Of a stretch of 38,032 nucleotides of DNA, positions 1 to 7,815 are shown piece after piece (position 1 is the first letter of the stretch; each line of letters begins with the position of its first letter). A program made the translations under genes and the position numbers. Origin of the DNA: Alphaproteobacteria bacterium (GTDB lineage Bacteria; Pseudomonadota; Alphaproteobacteria; Rhodospirillales; WMHbin7); contig JADFZV010000029.1 of assembly GCA_015232335.1 (NCBI GenBank), forward strand, positions 1-38,032, given 5' to 3'. Below the pieces are notes generated by a model that saw only the letters and a list, made by a program, of their open reading frames with translations, was not told the origin of the DNA and did no database searches.

Positions 1-249
1 GGATGACGGTTTCGGCGGAACGATCTGAGCGAGTGCTGTCTGGCTGGGCCGCCAAGTTTGTTCCGGCATTTGGCTTGTCATGGCGTTGGCGGGGGCAAAG
101 GCCTGACTGGCCCAGTCGCCGCCGGTTGAGGCAGGCGGAGCAGCGGGTGTGAGCCCAGCAAGGCCATTGCCGCTGTCGTCGGTTGAATTGCCCAAAGGAA
201 CATTATTCCCGGAGGGCAGGCCCTCCGCGACTGAATTGAAGCCACCCAT
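1..249 (-). CDS. Hypothetical protein, 3' end cut by the window edge
   Basis: An open frame runs from an ATG at 249-247 to the left edge without a stop (83 codons seen). An AGGAG ribosome site lies about 7 nt upstream (256-261). The visible N-terminus begins MGGFNSVAEGLPSGNN and is rich in Gly, Ala, Pro, Ser and Thr. It has no signal peptide, membrane segment or recognisable motif. It lies downstream of the double hairpin at 296-357, so it is probably a separate transcription unit from the carboxypeptidase gene. I do not recognise the family; the low-complexity start may be a linker leading into a domain outside the window. Confidence 0.55.
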   Translation of the reverse strand, partial: MGGFNSVAEGLPSGNNVPLGNSTDDSGNGLAGLTPAAPPASTGGDWASQAFAPANAMTSQMPEQTWRPSQTALAQIVPPKPSS

Positions 250-295
250 GGCGGGTCTCCTGTGATGAGGTTGAGACAATAACCAGCCCAAACGC

Positions 296-357
296 AAAAA
301 GCCGCCCGGAGGATCCGGGCGGCTTTTAGACGCAATAAGGGCGGTAATGGCCCTTAT
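296..357 (-). terminator. Two tandem hairpins behind the M32 peptidase gene
   Basis: Reading leftward from the peptidase stop there is first a hairpin with 8-bp arms ATAAGGGC/GCCCTTAT (335-357). A strong hairpin follows with arms GCCGCCCGG/CCGGGCGGC (301-323), flanked by an A-run on one side and a T-run on the other, so it can terminate in both directions. It separates the carboxypeptidase-mobB-trmL unit from the gene at the left edge. Confidence 0.8.
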
Positions 358-392
358 GTATTCTGCTACGGGTGTCGCGTCAAGGGTTGTTT

Positions 393-1889
393 TCAGCAAT
401 CATCGCTGTTCAAATAGCGCTGTTCGATATGGGCCTTGAAGAAACCGGCATCGAGCGGATAACCGGTGGCGCGCTCCAGAATTTCGTCGCTCGATCCCTT
501 GCAGCCCTGGCCGTGAACATGGGTTTTCAGCCAGGTCATCAGGGGCGAGAAATCACCTTGTTCCAGCTTGCCGCGCAAATCCGGCATGGCCTTGCCTGCC
601 GCCTGAAAAAGCTGGGCCGCCGCCAACGCACCCAGCGTGTAGCTGGGGAAATAGCCGATGGCGCCGTCATACCAGTGAATATCCTGAAGGCAGCCTTGCG
701 CGTCGGATGCGGGAACGATGTTCAGAAGGCGGCGCATGCCCTCGTTCCAGGCCTCCGGCAGGTCGCTGACCTTGAGCGCGCCCCGGATCATGTCGCGCTC
801 CAGGCGATAGCGCAAAATGACATGGGCCGAATAGGTCAGCTCGTCGGCATCGACCCGGATAAAGCCGGGGCTGACCCAGGTTAAGCGTCGCAAGAGGGCG
901 TCGGCTTGCCATTCCGGCCCCGAGCCTCCCAGCATCTCGCGCAAAAGCGGCGCCAGAAAGCGGGTGAATTCGGCAGAGCGGCAGGCCTGCATCTCGACGA
1001 TCAGGGATTGGCTTTCATGCATCCCCATGCCCCTGGCCCGGCCCACCGGCTGGTGACGCCATGCCTCGGGCAGATTCATTTCATAGAGCGCATGCCCGGT
1101 TTCATGGGCCACCCCCATCAGCGATTTTAGGGGTTCGGCTTCGTCATAGCGCGTGGTGATGCGCACGTCATAGGGCGTTCCGCCGGAAAAGGGATGCGCA
1201 CTTTCATCAAGCCTTCCCTTGGAAAAATCGAATCCGATGACCTCCATCAACTTTCGTCCCAGCAGCTTCTGCCGGGCCTCGGGGATGGGCCCCAGGACCG
1301 GAGGGGGCGCCCCCTTCTGACGATCCAGCACACGGGGCAGCGTTTGGGCAATGAAGGCTTCCAGATCGGCGAACAAAGGATCGATCCGCTTTTCCGAGGC
1401 CTCCGGCTCGTACAAATCCATCAGCGCCTCATAGGGCGTAACACCCAGGGGCTCGGCTTTGGCCTCGCCCGCCTCGCGGATCAGCGCCACCACCTTTTCC
1501 AGGGGTTTGCGGACGGATTTGAAATCACCCCGAGCACGGGCCTCGCGCCAAACCATCTCGCAGGCCGATGTCGCCCTGGCCAGGGCCTCGATCAGGCGGG
1601 CGGGTACGGCATGGGCGTGAATCCACTGGCGCGACATTTCGGCCAGATTGGCCCGCTGCCAGTCGTCCATATCCAGATTGTTGGCCTTGCAGATCAGCGA
1701 GGCCACCGAGGATCCCGCCAGCAGCTTGTGATGCAGCCCCTTCAGCGTGGCGATTTCCTCGCCCCGCGCGACCGCGCTGGCCTTGGGCATCATCACGGCG
1801 GCATCCCATTGCAAAATGGCGATGGCGTCCTCGATTCTCAAAAGCTTTGCGAACAGCTCTTCCAGCTTGTGGTAGGCGTTTGCCGGCAT
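393..1889 (-). CDS. Carboxypeptidase Taq (M32 family metallopeptidase)
   Basis: The 498-residue product has the usual M32 length. The zinc site HETGH is at residues 262-266 (context GVAHETGHALYE) and the downstream HESQS block at 291-295 supplies the third ligand, as known for this family; the preceding ITTRYDE block is also typical. M32 enzymes are cytoplasmic metallocarboxypeptidases that remove C-terminal residues from peptides; no signal peptide is seen, which fits. The ATG at 1889 shares one base with the mobB stop (TGATG), so translation is probably coupled to mobB. Substrate preference cannot be read from the sequence. Confidence 0.93.
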   Translation of the reverse strand: MPANAYHKLEELFAKLLRIEDAIAILQWDAAVMMPKASAVARGEEIATLKGLHHKLLAGSSVASLICKANNLDMDDWQRANLAEMSRQWIHAHAVPARLIEALARATSACEMVWREARARGDFKSVRKPLEKVVALIREAGEAKAEPLGVTPYEALMDLYEPEASEKRIDPLFADLEAFIAQTLPRVLDRQKGAPPPVLGPIPEARQKLLGRKLMEVIGFDFSKGRLDESAHPFSGGTPYDVRITTRYDEAEPLKSLMGVAHETGHALYEMNLPEAWRHQPVGRARGMGMHESQSLIVEMQACRSAEFTRFLAPLLREMLGGSGPEWQADALLRRLTWVSPGFIRVDADELTYSAHVILRYRLERDMIRGALKVSDLPEAWNEGMRRLLNIVPASDAQGCLQDIHWYDGAIGYFPSYTLGALAAAQLFQAAGKAMPDLRGKLEQGDFSPLMTWLKTHVHGQGCKGSSDEILERATGYPLDAGFFKAHIEQRYLNSDDC

Positions 1890-2389
1890 CAGATAAATCC
1901 TGGATGGCTGGTCAGAAAAGACGCGATGGCGCCGATATCGTCCAAGGCCAGCAATGGCCGGTCGAGACCCGGCAGCGAAGACGCGTCGCTGGCGATGGCC
2001 ACCACCGAGGCATCCGTGGGCCAGATGGGGTCACGGCCATGGGTGGGCCGGTGAACCTCGATCTTGGCATGCGAGTAGCGCTTGAAGCCCTCGATCAGCA
2101 CCAAATCGGCGCCTGACAGGCGGGCCAACACATCATCAAGGCAGGGCTCGTCCCCCACCGTTTCGCGGCAAACCCTGATCCAGCGCTGCGTTCCCGCCAC
2201 CAGACTGGCCGTGGCTCCGGCCTGGCGCGCCTCGAAGCCGGGATCGCCCGGCCCATCGACCGAGGCGCCATGATGGGAATGCTTGACCGTGGCAACACGC
2301 AGGCCCCGACGAACCAATTCGGGAATCAGGCGCTTCAAGAGCGTTGTCTTGCCGCTGCCGCTGGGTCCCACGATGCCAAAGACTTTCAT
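1889..2389 (-). CDS. mobB: Molybdopterin-guanine dinucleotide biosynthesis adapter MobB
   Basis: The 166-residue P-loop protein has Walker A GPSGSGKTT at residues 8-16 close to the N-terminus, then the MobB-typical VATVKHSHHG segment and a LVLIEGFKRYSHAKIEV block. MobB binds GTP and assists MobA in attaching GMP to molybdopterin, serving bis-MGD enzymes. The ATG overlaps the trmL stop by 4 nt (ATGA), and the 3' end touches the M32 peptidase start, so three genes form a tight operon with no evident functional link. No mobA or molybdoenzyme gene lies in the window. Confidence 0.93.
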   Translation of the reverse strand: MKVFGIVGPSGSGKTTLLKRLIPELVRRGLRVATVKHSHHGASVDGPGDPGFEARQAGATASLVAGTQRWIRVCRETVGDEPCLDDVLARLSGADLVLIEGFKRYSHAKIEVHRPTHGRDPIWPTDASVVAIASDASSLPGLDRPLLALDDIGAIASFLTSHPGFI

Positions 2390-2892
2390 ACGGGCAACTT
2401 ACCAAGCCCCGCCAGGGCCGTATAGATGCCGATGGCGGCGGCCTGGGCGACATTGAGCGAACGCTCGCCTTGGACCAGGGGAATGGCCAGCCGAAGACCG
2501 GCCTGGGCATGGACCTCGTCGGGCACGCCGCTGCTTTCGGCCCCAAACAACAAAATATCGCCAGGAAGAAATTTCGCCTCGGGCAAGGGGATGGCGCCCT
2601 TGGTGGTAAAGAGGACGAGCCGTCGCCCCTCCCCCCTGCGCCACGCCTCGAAGGCCGGCCAGGAGACGTGGCGGGTCACCCTGGCCCTCGGCGCATAATC
2701 CATTCCGGCCCGCCTTAGCTTCCTGTCATCCCACAAGAATCCCATGGGCTCGACGATCTCCACCCCCACCCCCAGGCAGGCCGCCAGACGCAAAACAGCG
2801 CCCGCGTTTTGTGGAATATCCGGCTGAAACAAGGCTAAACGAGGCGCTCTTGATTCTTCAGCATTTTCTGATATACCCGGCGTCCTTAGCAT
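2386..2892 (-). CDS. trmL: tRNA (cytidine(34)-2'-O)-methyltransferase TrmL
   Basis: The 168-residue SPOUT methyltransferase has the TrmL hallmarks: LALFQPDIPQNAGAVLRLAACLG near the start, LLFGAESSGVPDEV in the middle, and the C-terminal knot strand IPLVQGERSLNVAQAAAIGIYTAL. The family methylates the wobble ribose of certain tRNA-Leu species. The chosen ATG at 2892 has AAAGG about 6 nt upstream. It adds about 18 residues before the conserved core, and no better ATG is seen in between. It is the first gene of a minus-strand operon with mobB and the peptidase, divergent from petA across about 190 bp. Confidence 0.9.
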   Translation of the reverse strand: MLRTPGISENAEESRAPRLALFQPDIPQNAGAVLRLAACLGVGVEIVEPMGFLWDDRKLRRAGMDYAPRARVTRHVSWPAFEAWRRGEGRRLVLFTTKGAIPLPEAKFLPGDILLFGAESSGVPDEVHAQAGLRLAIPLVQGERSLNVAQAAAIGIYTALAGLGKLPV

Positions 2893-2989
2893 TTCTGCCT
2901 TTCCAAGCCTACCCGCATCGGGTATACGCTGCGATCCATATCCGCGGCGACCGTGTTAGGGTAGGGCCGAGGGGGGTTCTTCGTGTTTT

Positions 2990-3001
2990 CGGGATATCCC
3001 G
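2990..3001. promoter_or_regulatory. Perfect 12-bp palindrome in the trmL/petA divergent region
   Basis: CGGGATATCCCG is a perfect palindrome about 80 bp upstream of petA, within the shared region between trmL (minus) and petABC (plus). It could be an operator, but no regulator is indicated and no clear -35/-10 pair was found next to it. This is an observation only. Confidence 0.3.
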
Positions 3002-3081
3002 GAACGTCACAGGGTTAAGCGAGCCAGCCTCCCTGGGTCAAGAGCAGACCCGTGGAAGCGGCCTAAGACCGAGGGAAACAG

Positions 3082-3636
3082 ATGGCACATTCCACCACCG
3101 CCGCGCCCAGCGGCTCAAGTCAGGGCGAATCGCGCCGGGACTTTCTGCTGATCGCCACCTCGGCCGTAGGCGCCGTGGGAACCGCGCTTGCGGTGTGGCC
3201 GTTCGTCCACAGCATGAACCCCGCCGCCGACACGCTGGCCCTGTCCACCACAGAGGTCGATCTGTCGAAGGTGGCCGAGGGCATGGCGATCACCGTCACC
3301 TGGCAGGGCAAGCCGGTCTTCGTGCGCCACCGCACGGCCGACGAGATCAAATCGGCGGAAGAAGCCCCCTTAAGCGATCTGCGCGAACCCACCCCCGACA
3401 AGGACCGTGTACAAAAGCCGGAATGGCTGATTCTGGTCGGCATCTGCACCCATCTGGGCTGCATTCCCATGGGCCAGAAGGCATCGGATCCCCGCGGCGA
3501 CTTTGGCGGCTGGTTCTGCCCCTGCCATGGCTCGCACTACGACACATCGGGGCGCATCCGCAAGGGACCGGCACCTTTGAATCTTGTCGTACCCAAATAC
3601 ACCTTCCTGACCGACAGCCAGATCCGCATCGGCTAA
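3082..3636 (+). CDS. petA: Cytochrome bc1 Rieske iron-sulfur subunit
   Basis: The 184-residue product carries a twin-arginine-type N-terminus (SRRDFLL, residues 17-23) followed by one hydrophobic helix (about 24-42) that stays as membrane anchor. The [2Fe-2S] boxes are CTHLGC (122-127) and CPCH (146-149), with two Cys and two His ligands intact. In the bc1 complex it accepts an electron from ubiquinol and passes it to cytochrome c1 on the periplasmic side. GAGGGA sits 5 nt before the ATG. It is the first gene of petABC, the standard order in alphaproteobacteria. Confidence 0.97.
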   Translation: MAHSTTAAPSGSSQGESRRDFLLIATSAVGAVGTALAVWPFVHSMNPAADTLALSTTEVDLSKVAEGMAITVTWQGKPVFVRHRTADEIKSAEEAPLSDLREPTPDKDRVQKPEWLILVGICTHLGCIPMGQKASDPRGDFGGWFCPCHGSHYDTSGRIRKGPAPLNLVVPKYTFLTDSQIRIG

Positions 3637-3654
3637 GACAAGAGGAAAAAGGCC

Positions 3655-4872
3655 ATGAGCGCCCCTGCCTTCAACAACAAGATCATCAAGTGGATCGACG
3701 AGCGAATCCCGCTGTTCACCGTGCTGGATCATTCGACCTCTTCCTATCCCACGCCCAAGAATCTGAACTACTGGTGGAACTTCGGATCATTGGCTCTGTT
3801 CGCCCTGGTCATCATGATCATGACCGGCATCGTCCTGGCCATGAACTACACCGGCCACACCAGCATGGCTTTCGATTCGGTCGAGCGCATTATGCGCGAC
3901 GTCAATTACGGTTGGCTGTTGCGCTATCTGCACATGAACGGCGCCTCGTTCTTCTTCATCTGCGTCTACGTCCACATCTTTCGCGGCCTCTATTACGGCT
4001 CATACAAGGCGCCGCGCGAAATTCTGTGGTGGCTGGGCCTGTTGATCTATCTGGCCATGATGGCCACGGCCTTCATGGGCTATGTGCTGCCTTGGGGCCA
4101 AATGAGCTTCTGGGGTGCGACCGTCATCACCAACCTGTTCTCGGCGGTGCCGGTGGTGGGCAATTTCATCGTCACCTGGCTGTGGGGCGGCTTTGCCGTG
4201 GACAATCCCACGCTCAACCGCTTCTTCTCGCTGCATTACCTGCTGCCCTTCGTCATCTTCGCCCTGGTCTTCCTGCATCTGGTGGCGTTGCACACCTCGA
4301 AGTCGGGCAATCCCTCGGGCATCGAGATCAAAGGTCCGCAAGACACCATAATGTTCCACCCCTACTACACGATCAAAGATCTGTACGGCGTGGGCGTGTT
4401 CCTGTTGGTCTTCATGGGCTTCGTCTTCTTTGCCCCCAACTTCTTCGGCGAACCTGACAACTATATCCCGGCCAATCCGATGGTGACGCCGCCGCATATC
4501 GTGCCGGAATGGTACTATCTGCCCTTCTACGCCATCCTGCGCGCCATTCCCGACAAGCTGGGCGGCGTGATTGCCATGTTCGGCGCCATCCTGGTGCTGT
4601 TCGCCCTGCCCTGGCTGGATAGCAGCAAGGTCAGAAGCGGACGCTTCCGTCCCGTCTTCAAGTGGTTCTTCTGGCTGTTCCTGGCTGACTGTTTCGTGTT
4701 GGGCTGGATCGGCGGCAAACCGGCCGAGGGCAATTACATCCCCATCGGACAGGCCGCCACCTTCTGGTATTTCTTCCATCTGTTGGTGGTGCTGCCGCTT
4801 CTGGGTCGTCTGGAAAAGCCCTTGGCGCTTCCGGCCAGCATCAGCGCCAGCGTTCTGAAGGAGAAGGCATAA
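3655..4872 (+). CDS. petB: Cytochrome b subunit of the bc1 complex
   Basis: A 405-residue polytopic membrane protein. The haem-binding helices show paired histidines ([20 protein letters not shown] and [20 protein letters not shown]). The ubiquinol-oxidation PEWY motif is present in [22 protein letters not shown]. Length fits an unsplit bacterial cytochrome b with eight transmembrane helices. It starts 18 nt after petA with GAGGAAAAAGG before the ATG and shares one base with the petC start (TAATG). It forms the quinone-binding core of complex III in the inner membrane. Confidence 0.97.
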   Translation: MSAPAFNNKIIKWIDERIPLFTVLDHSTSSYPTPKNLNYWWNFGSLALFALVIMIMTGIVLAMNYTGHTSMAFDSVERIMRDVNYGWLLRYLHMNGASFFFICVYVHIFRGLYYGSYKAPREILWWLGLLIYLAMMATAFMGYVLPWGQMSFWGATVITNLFSAVPVVGNFIVTWLWGGFAVDNPTLNRFFSLHYLLPFVIFALVFLHLVALHTSKSGNPSGIEIKGPQDTIMFHPYYTIKDLYGVGVFLLVFMGFVFFAPNFFGEPDNYIPANPMVTPPHIVPEWYYLPFYAILRAIPDKLGGVIAMFGAILVLFALPWLDSSKVRSGRFRPVFKWFFWLFLADCFVLGWIGGKPAEGNYIPIGQAATFWYFFHLLVVLPLLGRLEKPLALPASISASVLKEKA

Positions 4873-5630
4873 TGTTGCGCTCTGTCATCACTTCGGCCGC
4901 CCTGGCGCTCGCACTTGGCGCCAGCCCGGCCCTCGCCTCCGGCGGTGCGCATCTGGACAAGCAGTCCTGGAGCTGGGACGGCGTTTTCGGTTCCTACGAC
5001 AAGGCCCAGTTGAAGCGCGGCTATCAGGTCTTTCACGATGTGTGCAGCAACTGCCACGGCCTGAAACTGGTGGCCTATCGCAATCTCAAGGAAATCGGCC
5101 TCTCCGAAGAGGAAGCCAAGGCGGTCGCCGCCGAACGCGAAACCAAGGACGGCCCCAATGACGAAGGCGAGATGTTCAACCGCCCCGGCAAGCTGTCGGA
5201 TCGCTACATCTCTCCCTTCGCCAACGATCAGGCGGCGCGCGTCGCCAATAACGGCGCCCTGCCCCCCGACCTCTCCCTGATGACCAAGGCCCGCGTTGGC
5301 GGACCCGACTATGTCTACAGCCTGCTGATGGGCTTCGCCGATGCCCCCGAAGGCTTCAAGCTGGGCGACGGCATGAACTACAACAAGGTCTTCCCCGGCA
5401 ACCAGATCGCCATGGCGCCCCAGATCTCCGACGATCTGGTCACCTATGCCGACGGCACCAAGGCATCAGCGGACCAACTGACCAAGGATGTCGTGTCCTT
5501 CCTGAACTGGGCCGCCGAGCCGGAGTTGGAAGCCAGAAAGAGCATGGGCCTGAAGACCATGATCTTCCTTCTGGTCCTGACCGCCCTGTTCTATGCGCTG
5601 AAGCGCAAGATTTGGAAGGATGTGCATTGA
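4872..5630 (+). CDS. petC: Cytochrome c1 subunit of the bc1 complex
   Basis: The 252-residue product has a cleavable Sec signal (about residues 1-22, ending ALASGG), the haem c site CSNCH at 58-62 and a likely axial methionine at 181 (NQIAMAPQ). A C-terminal membrane anchor (about 226-243) ends in basic residues. It transfers electrons from the Rieske centre to soluble or membrane cytochrome c. AAGGAG precedes the ATG, which overlaps the petB stop by one base. A hairpin and a strong terminator follow, closing the operon. Confidence 0.96.
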   Translation: MLRSVITSAALALALGASPALASGGAHLDKQSWSWDGVFGSYDKAQLKRGYQVFHDVCSNCHGLKLVAYRNLKEIGLSEEEAKAVAAERETKDGPNDEGEMFNRPGKLSDRYISPFANDQAARVANNGALPPDLSLMTKARVGGPDYVYSLLMGFADAPEGFKLGDGMNYNKVFPGNQIAMAPQISDDLVTYADGTKASADQLTKDVVSFLNWAAEPELEARKSMGLKTMIFLLVLTALFYALKRKIWKDVH

Positions 5631-5636
5631 GTGATC

Positions 5637-5676
5637 CTCAAAGCGACGGCCGCCCCACCAACCCCGTCGCTTTGAG
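5637..5676 (+). repeat. Perfect 13-bp stem hairpin after petC
   Basis: Arms CTCAAAGCGACGG (5637-5649) and CCGTCGCTTTGAG (5664-5676) enclose a 14-nt loop, starting 6 nt after the petC stop. There is no T-run directly after it. It may protect the petABC mRNA 3' end or add to the terminator downstream. Confidence 0.6.
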
Positions 5677-5697
5677 TAAGAAATTAGGGTAAGAGAG

Positions 5698-5728
5698 AGG
5701 CCGTCCGGGGCGACCCGGGCGGCCTTTT
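5698..5728 (+). terminator. Rho-independent terminator of petABC
   Basis: GGCCGTCCGGG (5699-5709) pairs with CCCGGGCGGCC (5714-5724), with one G-T pair and a 4-nt loop, followed by TTTTCT. It ends the bc1 operon 21 nt before the mtnP start. Confidence 0.85.
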
Positions 5729-5749
5729 CTATTCAGGAGACCAGCAGTC

Positions 5750-6625
5750 ATGAGGGAAAGCATTCTTGGCATCATCGGCGGCAGCGGCGTCTATGATATT
5801 CCTGGCTTAAGCAAGGCAGAGTGGCGCCCTGTCGCTACCCCCTGGGGCGAGCCTTCGGACGAATTGCTGTTCGCGGAACTGGACGGCCAGAAGCTGGTCT
5901 TTCTGCCCAGGCATGGGCGCGGCCATCGCATTCCGCCCTCGGAACTGAACTACCAGGCCAATATCGACGCCATGAAGCGCGCCGGTGTGACCGACATCCT
6001 CTCGGTCAGCGCCGTGGGCAGCCTGCGCGAGGATCTGCCGCCCGGCACCTTCGTCGTCGTCGATCAGTTCATCGACCGCAGCTTCGCCCGCGTCAAATCC
6101 TTCTTCGGCACCGGCTGTGTCGCCCATGTCGGGCTGGGCCATCCGGTCTGCGGGCGCCTGGGCGATGCCGCCCAGGAGGCGCTGAAGGAATTGGGCATTC
6201 CCCATCAGCGTGGCGGCACCTATGTCGTGATGGAAGGTCCGCAATTCTCGACCATGGCTGAATCGAATCTCTACCGCTCGTGGGGGGCGCATGTCATCGG
6301 CATGACTAACATGCCGGAAGCCAAACTGGCCCGCGAAGCCGAAATCTGTTACGCCACCATCGCCATGGTCACCGATTTCGACTGCTGGCATCCCGACCAC
6401 GACCATGTGACGGTGGACGCTATCGTCAAGGTGCTTTTGGAAAACGCCGACAAAGCCCGCGCCCTGGTGCGCAAGATGGCCCCGGGCCTCAAGAACCGTC
6501 CGAAAGCCTGCCCCAAGGGCTGCGACCATGCGCTGGACAATGCGCTGATCACAGCACCCGACAAGCGCGATCCGGCCCTGCTGGCCAAGCTGGACGCCGT
6601 GGCCGGACGGGTGCTGGGGAAATGA
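5750..6625 (+). CDS. mtnP: S-methyl-5'-thioadenosine phosphorylase
   Basis: The 291-residue purine phosphorylase shows [13 protein letters not shown] at the start (phosphate-binding loop), [17 protein letters not shown], and the [12 protein letters not shown]...[30 protein letters not shown] signature of MTA phosphorylases. It splits methylthioadenosine, a by-product of polyamine and homoserine-lactone synthesis, to adenine and methylthioribose-1-phosphate. AGGAGA lies 9 nt before the ATG. It overlaps mtnA by ATGA, so the two steps are translated together. Closely related inosine/guanosine-type enzymes are the main alternative, but the mtnA partner supports MTA as substrate. Confidence 0.93.
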   Translation: MRESILGIIGGSGVYDIPGLSKAEWRPVATPWGEPSDELLFAELDGQKLVFLPRHGRGHRIPPSELNYQANIDAMKRAGVTDILSVSAVGSLREDLPPGTFVVVDQFIDRSFARVKSFFGTGCVAHVGLGHPVCGRLGDAAQEALKELGIPHQRGGTYVVMEGPQFSTMAESNLYRSWGAHVIGMTNMPEAKLAREAEICYATIAMVTDFDCWHPDHDHVTVDAIVKVLLENADKARALVRKMAPGLKNRPKACPKGCDHALDNALITAPDKRDPALLAKLDAVAGRVLGK

Positions 6626-7713
6626 AAATCAACGGCACACCCTTTCGCACCATCTGGCCCGCACCGGCGGGCCAAGCCGTCGAGATCATCGATCAGACGC
6701 GCCTGCCGCACGAGTTCGTCACCGTGCGCCTGGAAACGATGGAAGAGGCGGCGCATGCCATCATGGAGATGCTGGTCAGGGGCGCTCCGCTGATCGGCGC
6801 CACAGCGGCCTATGGCATGGCGCTGGCGATGAACGACGACGCCTCGGACGCTGGCCTGGAAAGTGCCTCTGCAACACTTGTGGAAACGCGCCCCACAGCG
6901 ATCAATCTGCGCTGGGCCTTGGAACGCATGCAGGCCCATTTGAAGCCCGTTCATCCCGGCATGCGCCCCGAAGCCGCCTGGGCCGAGGCCGGGGCCATCG
7001 CCGATGAGGATGTGGCCATCAATGCCGCCATCGGACGTAACGGCCTTAAGCTGATCGAGCAGGCCTGGGAAGCCAAGGGCCGCAAGGGCAGCGTCAACAT
7101 CCTGACGCATTGCAACGCAGGCTGGCTGGCCACGGTGGATTGGGGCACGGCCATCGCTCCCATCTATGCCGCCCATGACGCAGGCATTCCCGTTCATGTC
7201 TGGGTGGACGAGACGCGCCCGCGCAACCAGGGTGCGAGCCTGACCGCCTGGGAATTGAAAAGCCATGGCGTGCCCCACAAGGTGATCGTGGACAATGCGG
7301 GCGGCCATTACATGCAGCATGGCATGGTCGATCTGTGCATCGTGGGCACCGACCGCACGACGGCCAGGGGTGATGTCTGCAACAAGATCGGCACCTATCT
7401 GAAGGCGCTGGCCGCTTTCGACAACAAGGTACCCTTCTATGTCGCCCTGCCCAGCCCCACCATCGACTGGCGGATTCAAGATGGCGTTGCCGAGATTCCC
7501 ATCGAGGAGCGAGGCGCCGAGGAAGTCAGCCATCTTCAGGGCCGCACTGCCTCTGGCGAAATTCTGAAGGTTCAGGTGACGCCCCTGGGCAGCCCGGTGG
7601 CCAATCCCGCCTTCGACGTGACACCGGCCCGGCTGGTCACCGCCTTGATCACCGAAAAGGGCGTCTGCGCTGCCAGCCCCGAGGGGCTTAGAAGCCTATT
7701 TCCCGGCCACTGA
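6622..7713 (+). CDS. mtnA: S-methyl-5-thioribose-1-phosphate isomerase
   Basis: The 363-residue eIF2B-like isomerase has [16 protein letters not shown], the active-site segment [18 protein letters not shown] with its conserved Cys, [17 protein letters not shown] and [20 protein letters not shown]. It converts methylthioribose-1-phosphate to methylthioribulose-1-phosphate, directly after MtnP. Its start overlaps the mtnP stop by 4 nt. The later salvage genes (mtnB, C, D or the DHAP shunt) are not in the window, so the fate of methylthioribulose-1-phosphate here is unknown. Confidence 0.95.
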   Translation: MKINGTPFRTIWPAPAGQAVEIIDQTRLPHEFVTVRLETMEEAAHAIMEMLVRGAPLIGATAAYGMALAMNDDASDAGLESASATLVETRPTAINLRWALERMQAHLKPVHPGMRPEAAWAEAGAIADEDVAINAAIGRNGLKLIEQAWEAKGRKGSVNILTHCNAGWLATVDWGTAIAPIYAAHDAGIPVHVWVDETRPRNQGASLTAWELKSHGVPHKVIVDNAGGHYMQHGMVDLCIVGTDRTTARGDVCNKIGTYLKALAAFDNKVPFYVALPSPTIDWRIQDGVAEIPIEERGAEEVSHLQGRTASGEILKVQVTPLGSPVANPAFDVTPARLVTALITEKGVCAASPEGLRSLFPGH

Positions 7714-7720
7714 GCAGATC

Positions 7721-7759
7721 GTCTAAAATCGAAGTCAGCGTCCGACTTCGATTTTAGAC
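7721..7759. terminator. Perfect 16-bp stem hairpin after mtnA
   Basis: GTCTAAAATCGAAGTC (7721-7736) and its exact complement (7744-7759) flank a 7-nt loop, 8 nt after the mtnA stop. There is no T-run after the stem, although the descending arm contains ATTTTA. It lies between mtnA and the hybrid kinase gene and is either a terminator variant or a binding or processing site. Confidence 0.55.
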
Positions 7760-7815
7760 ATGAACCTGCTATGAATCCTTCCAAGAAAAATTGCAGGCTA
7801 TTTGCTAGGTGCGGG

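Noticed and set aside
2811..4457. A long plus-strand frame (548 codons) across petA and petB
   Set aside because: It is out of frame with the clear Rieske and cytochrome b genes, has low-complexity His/Arg/Gly-rich translation and no family motif. It is a by-product of high GC.
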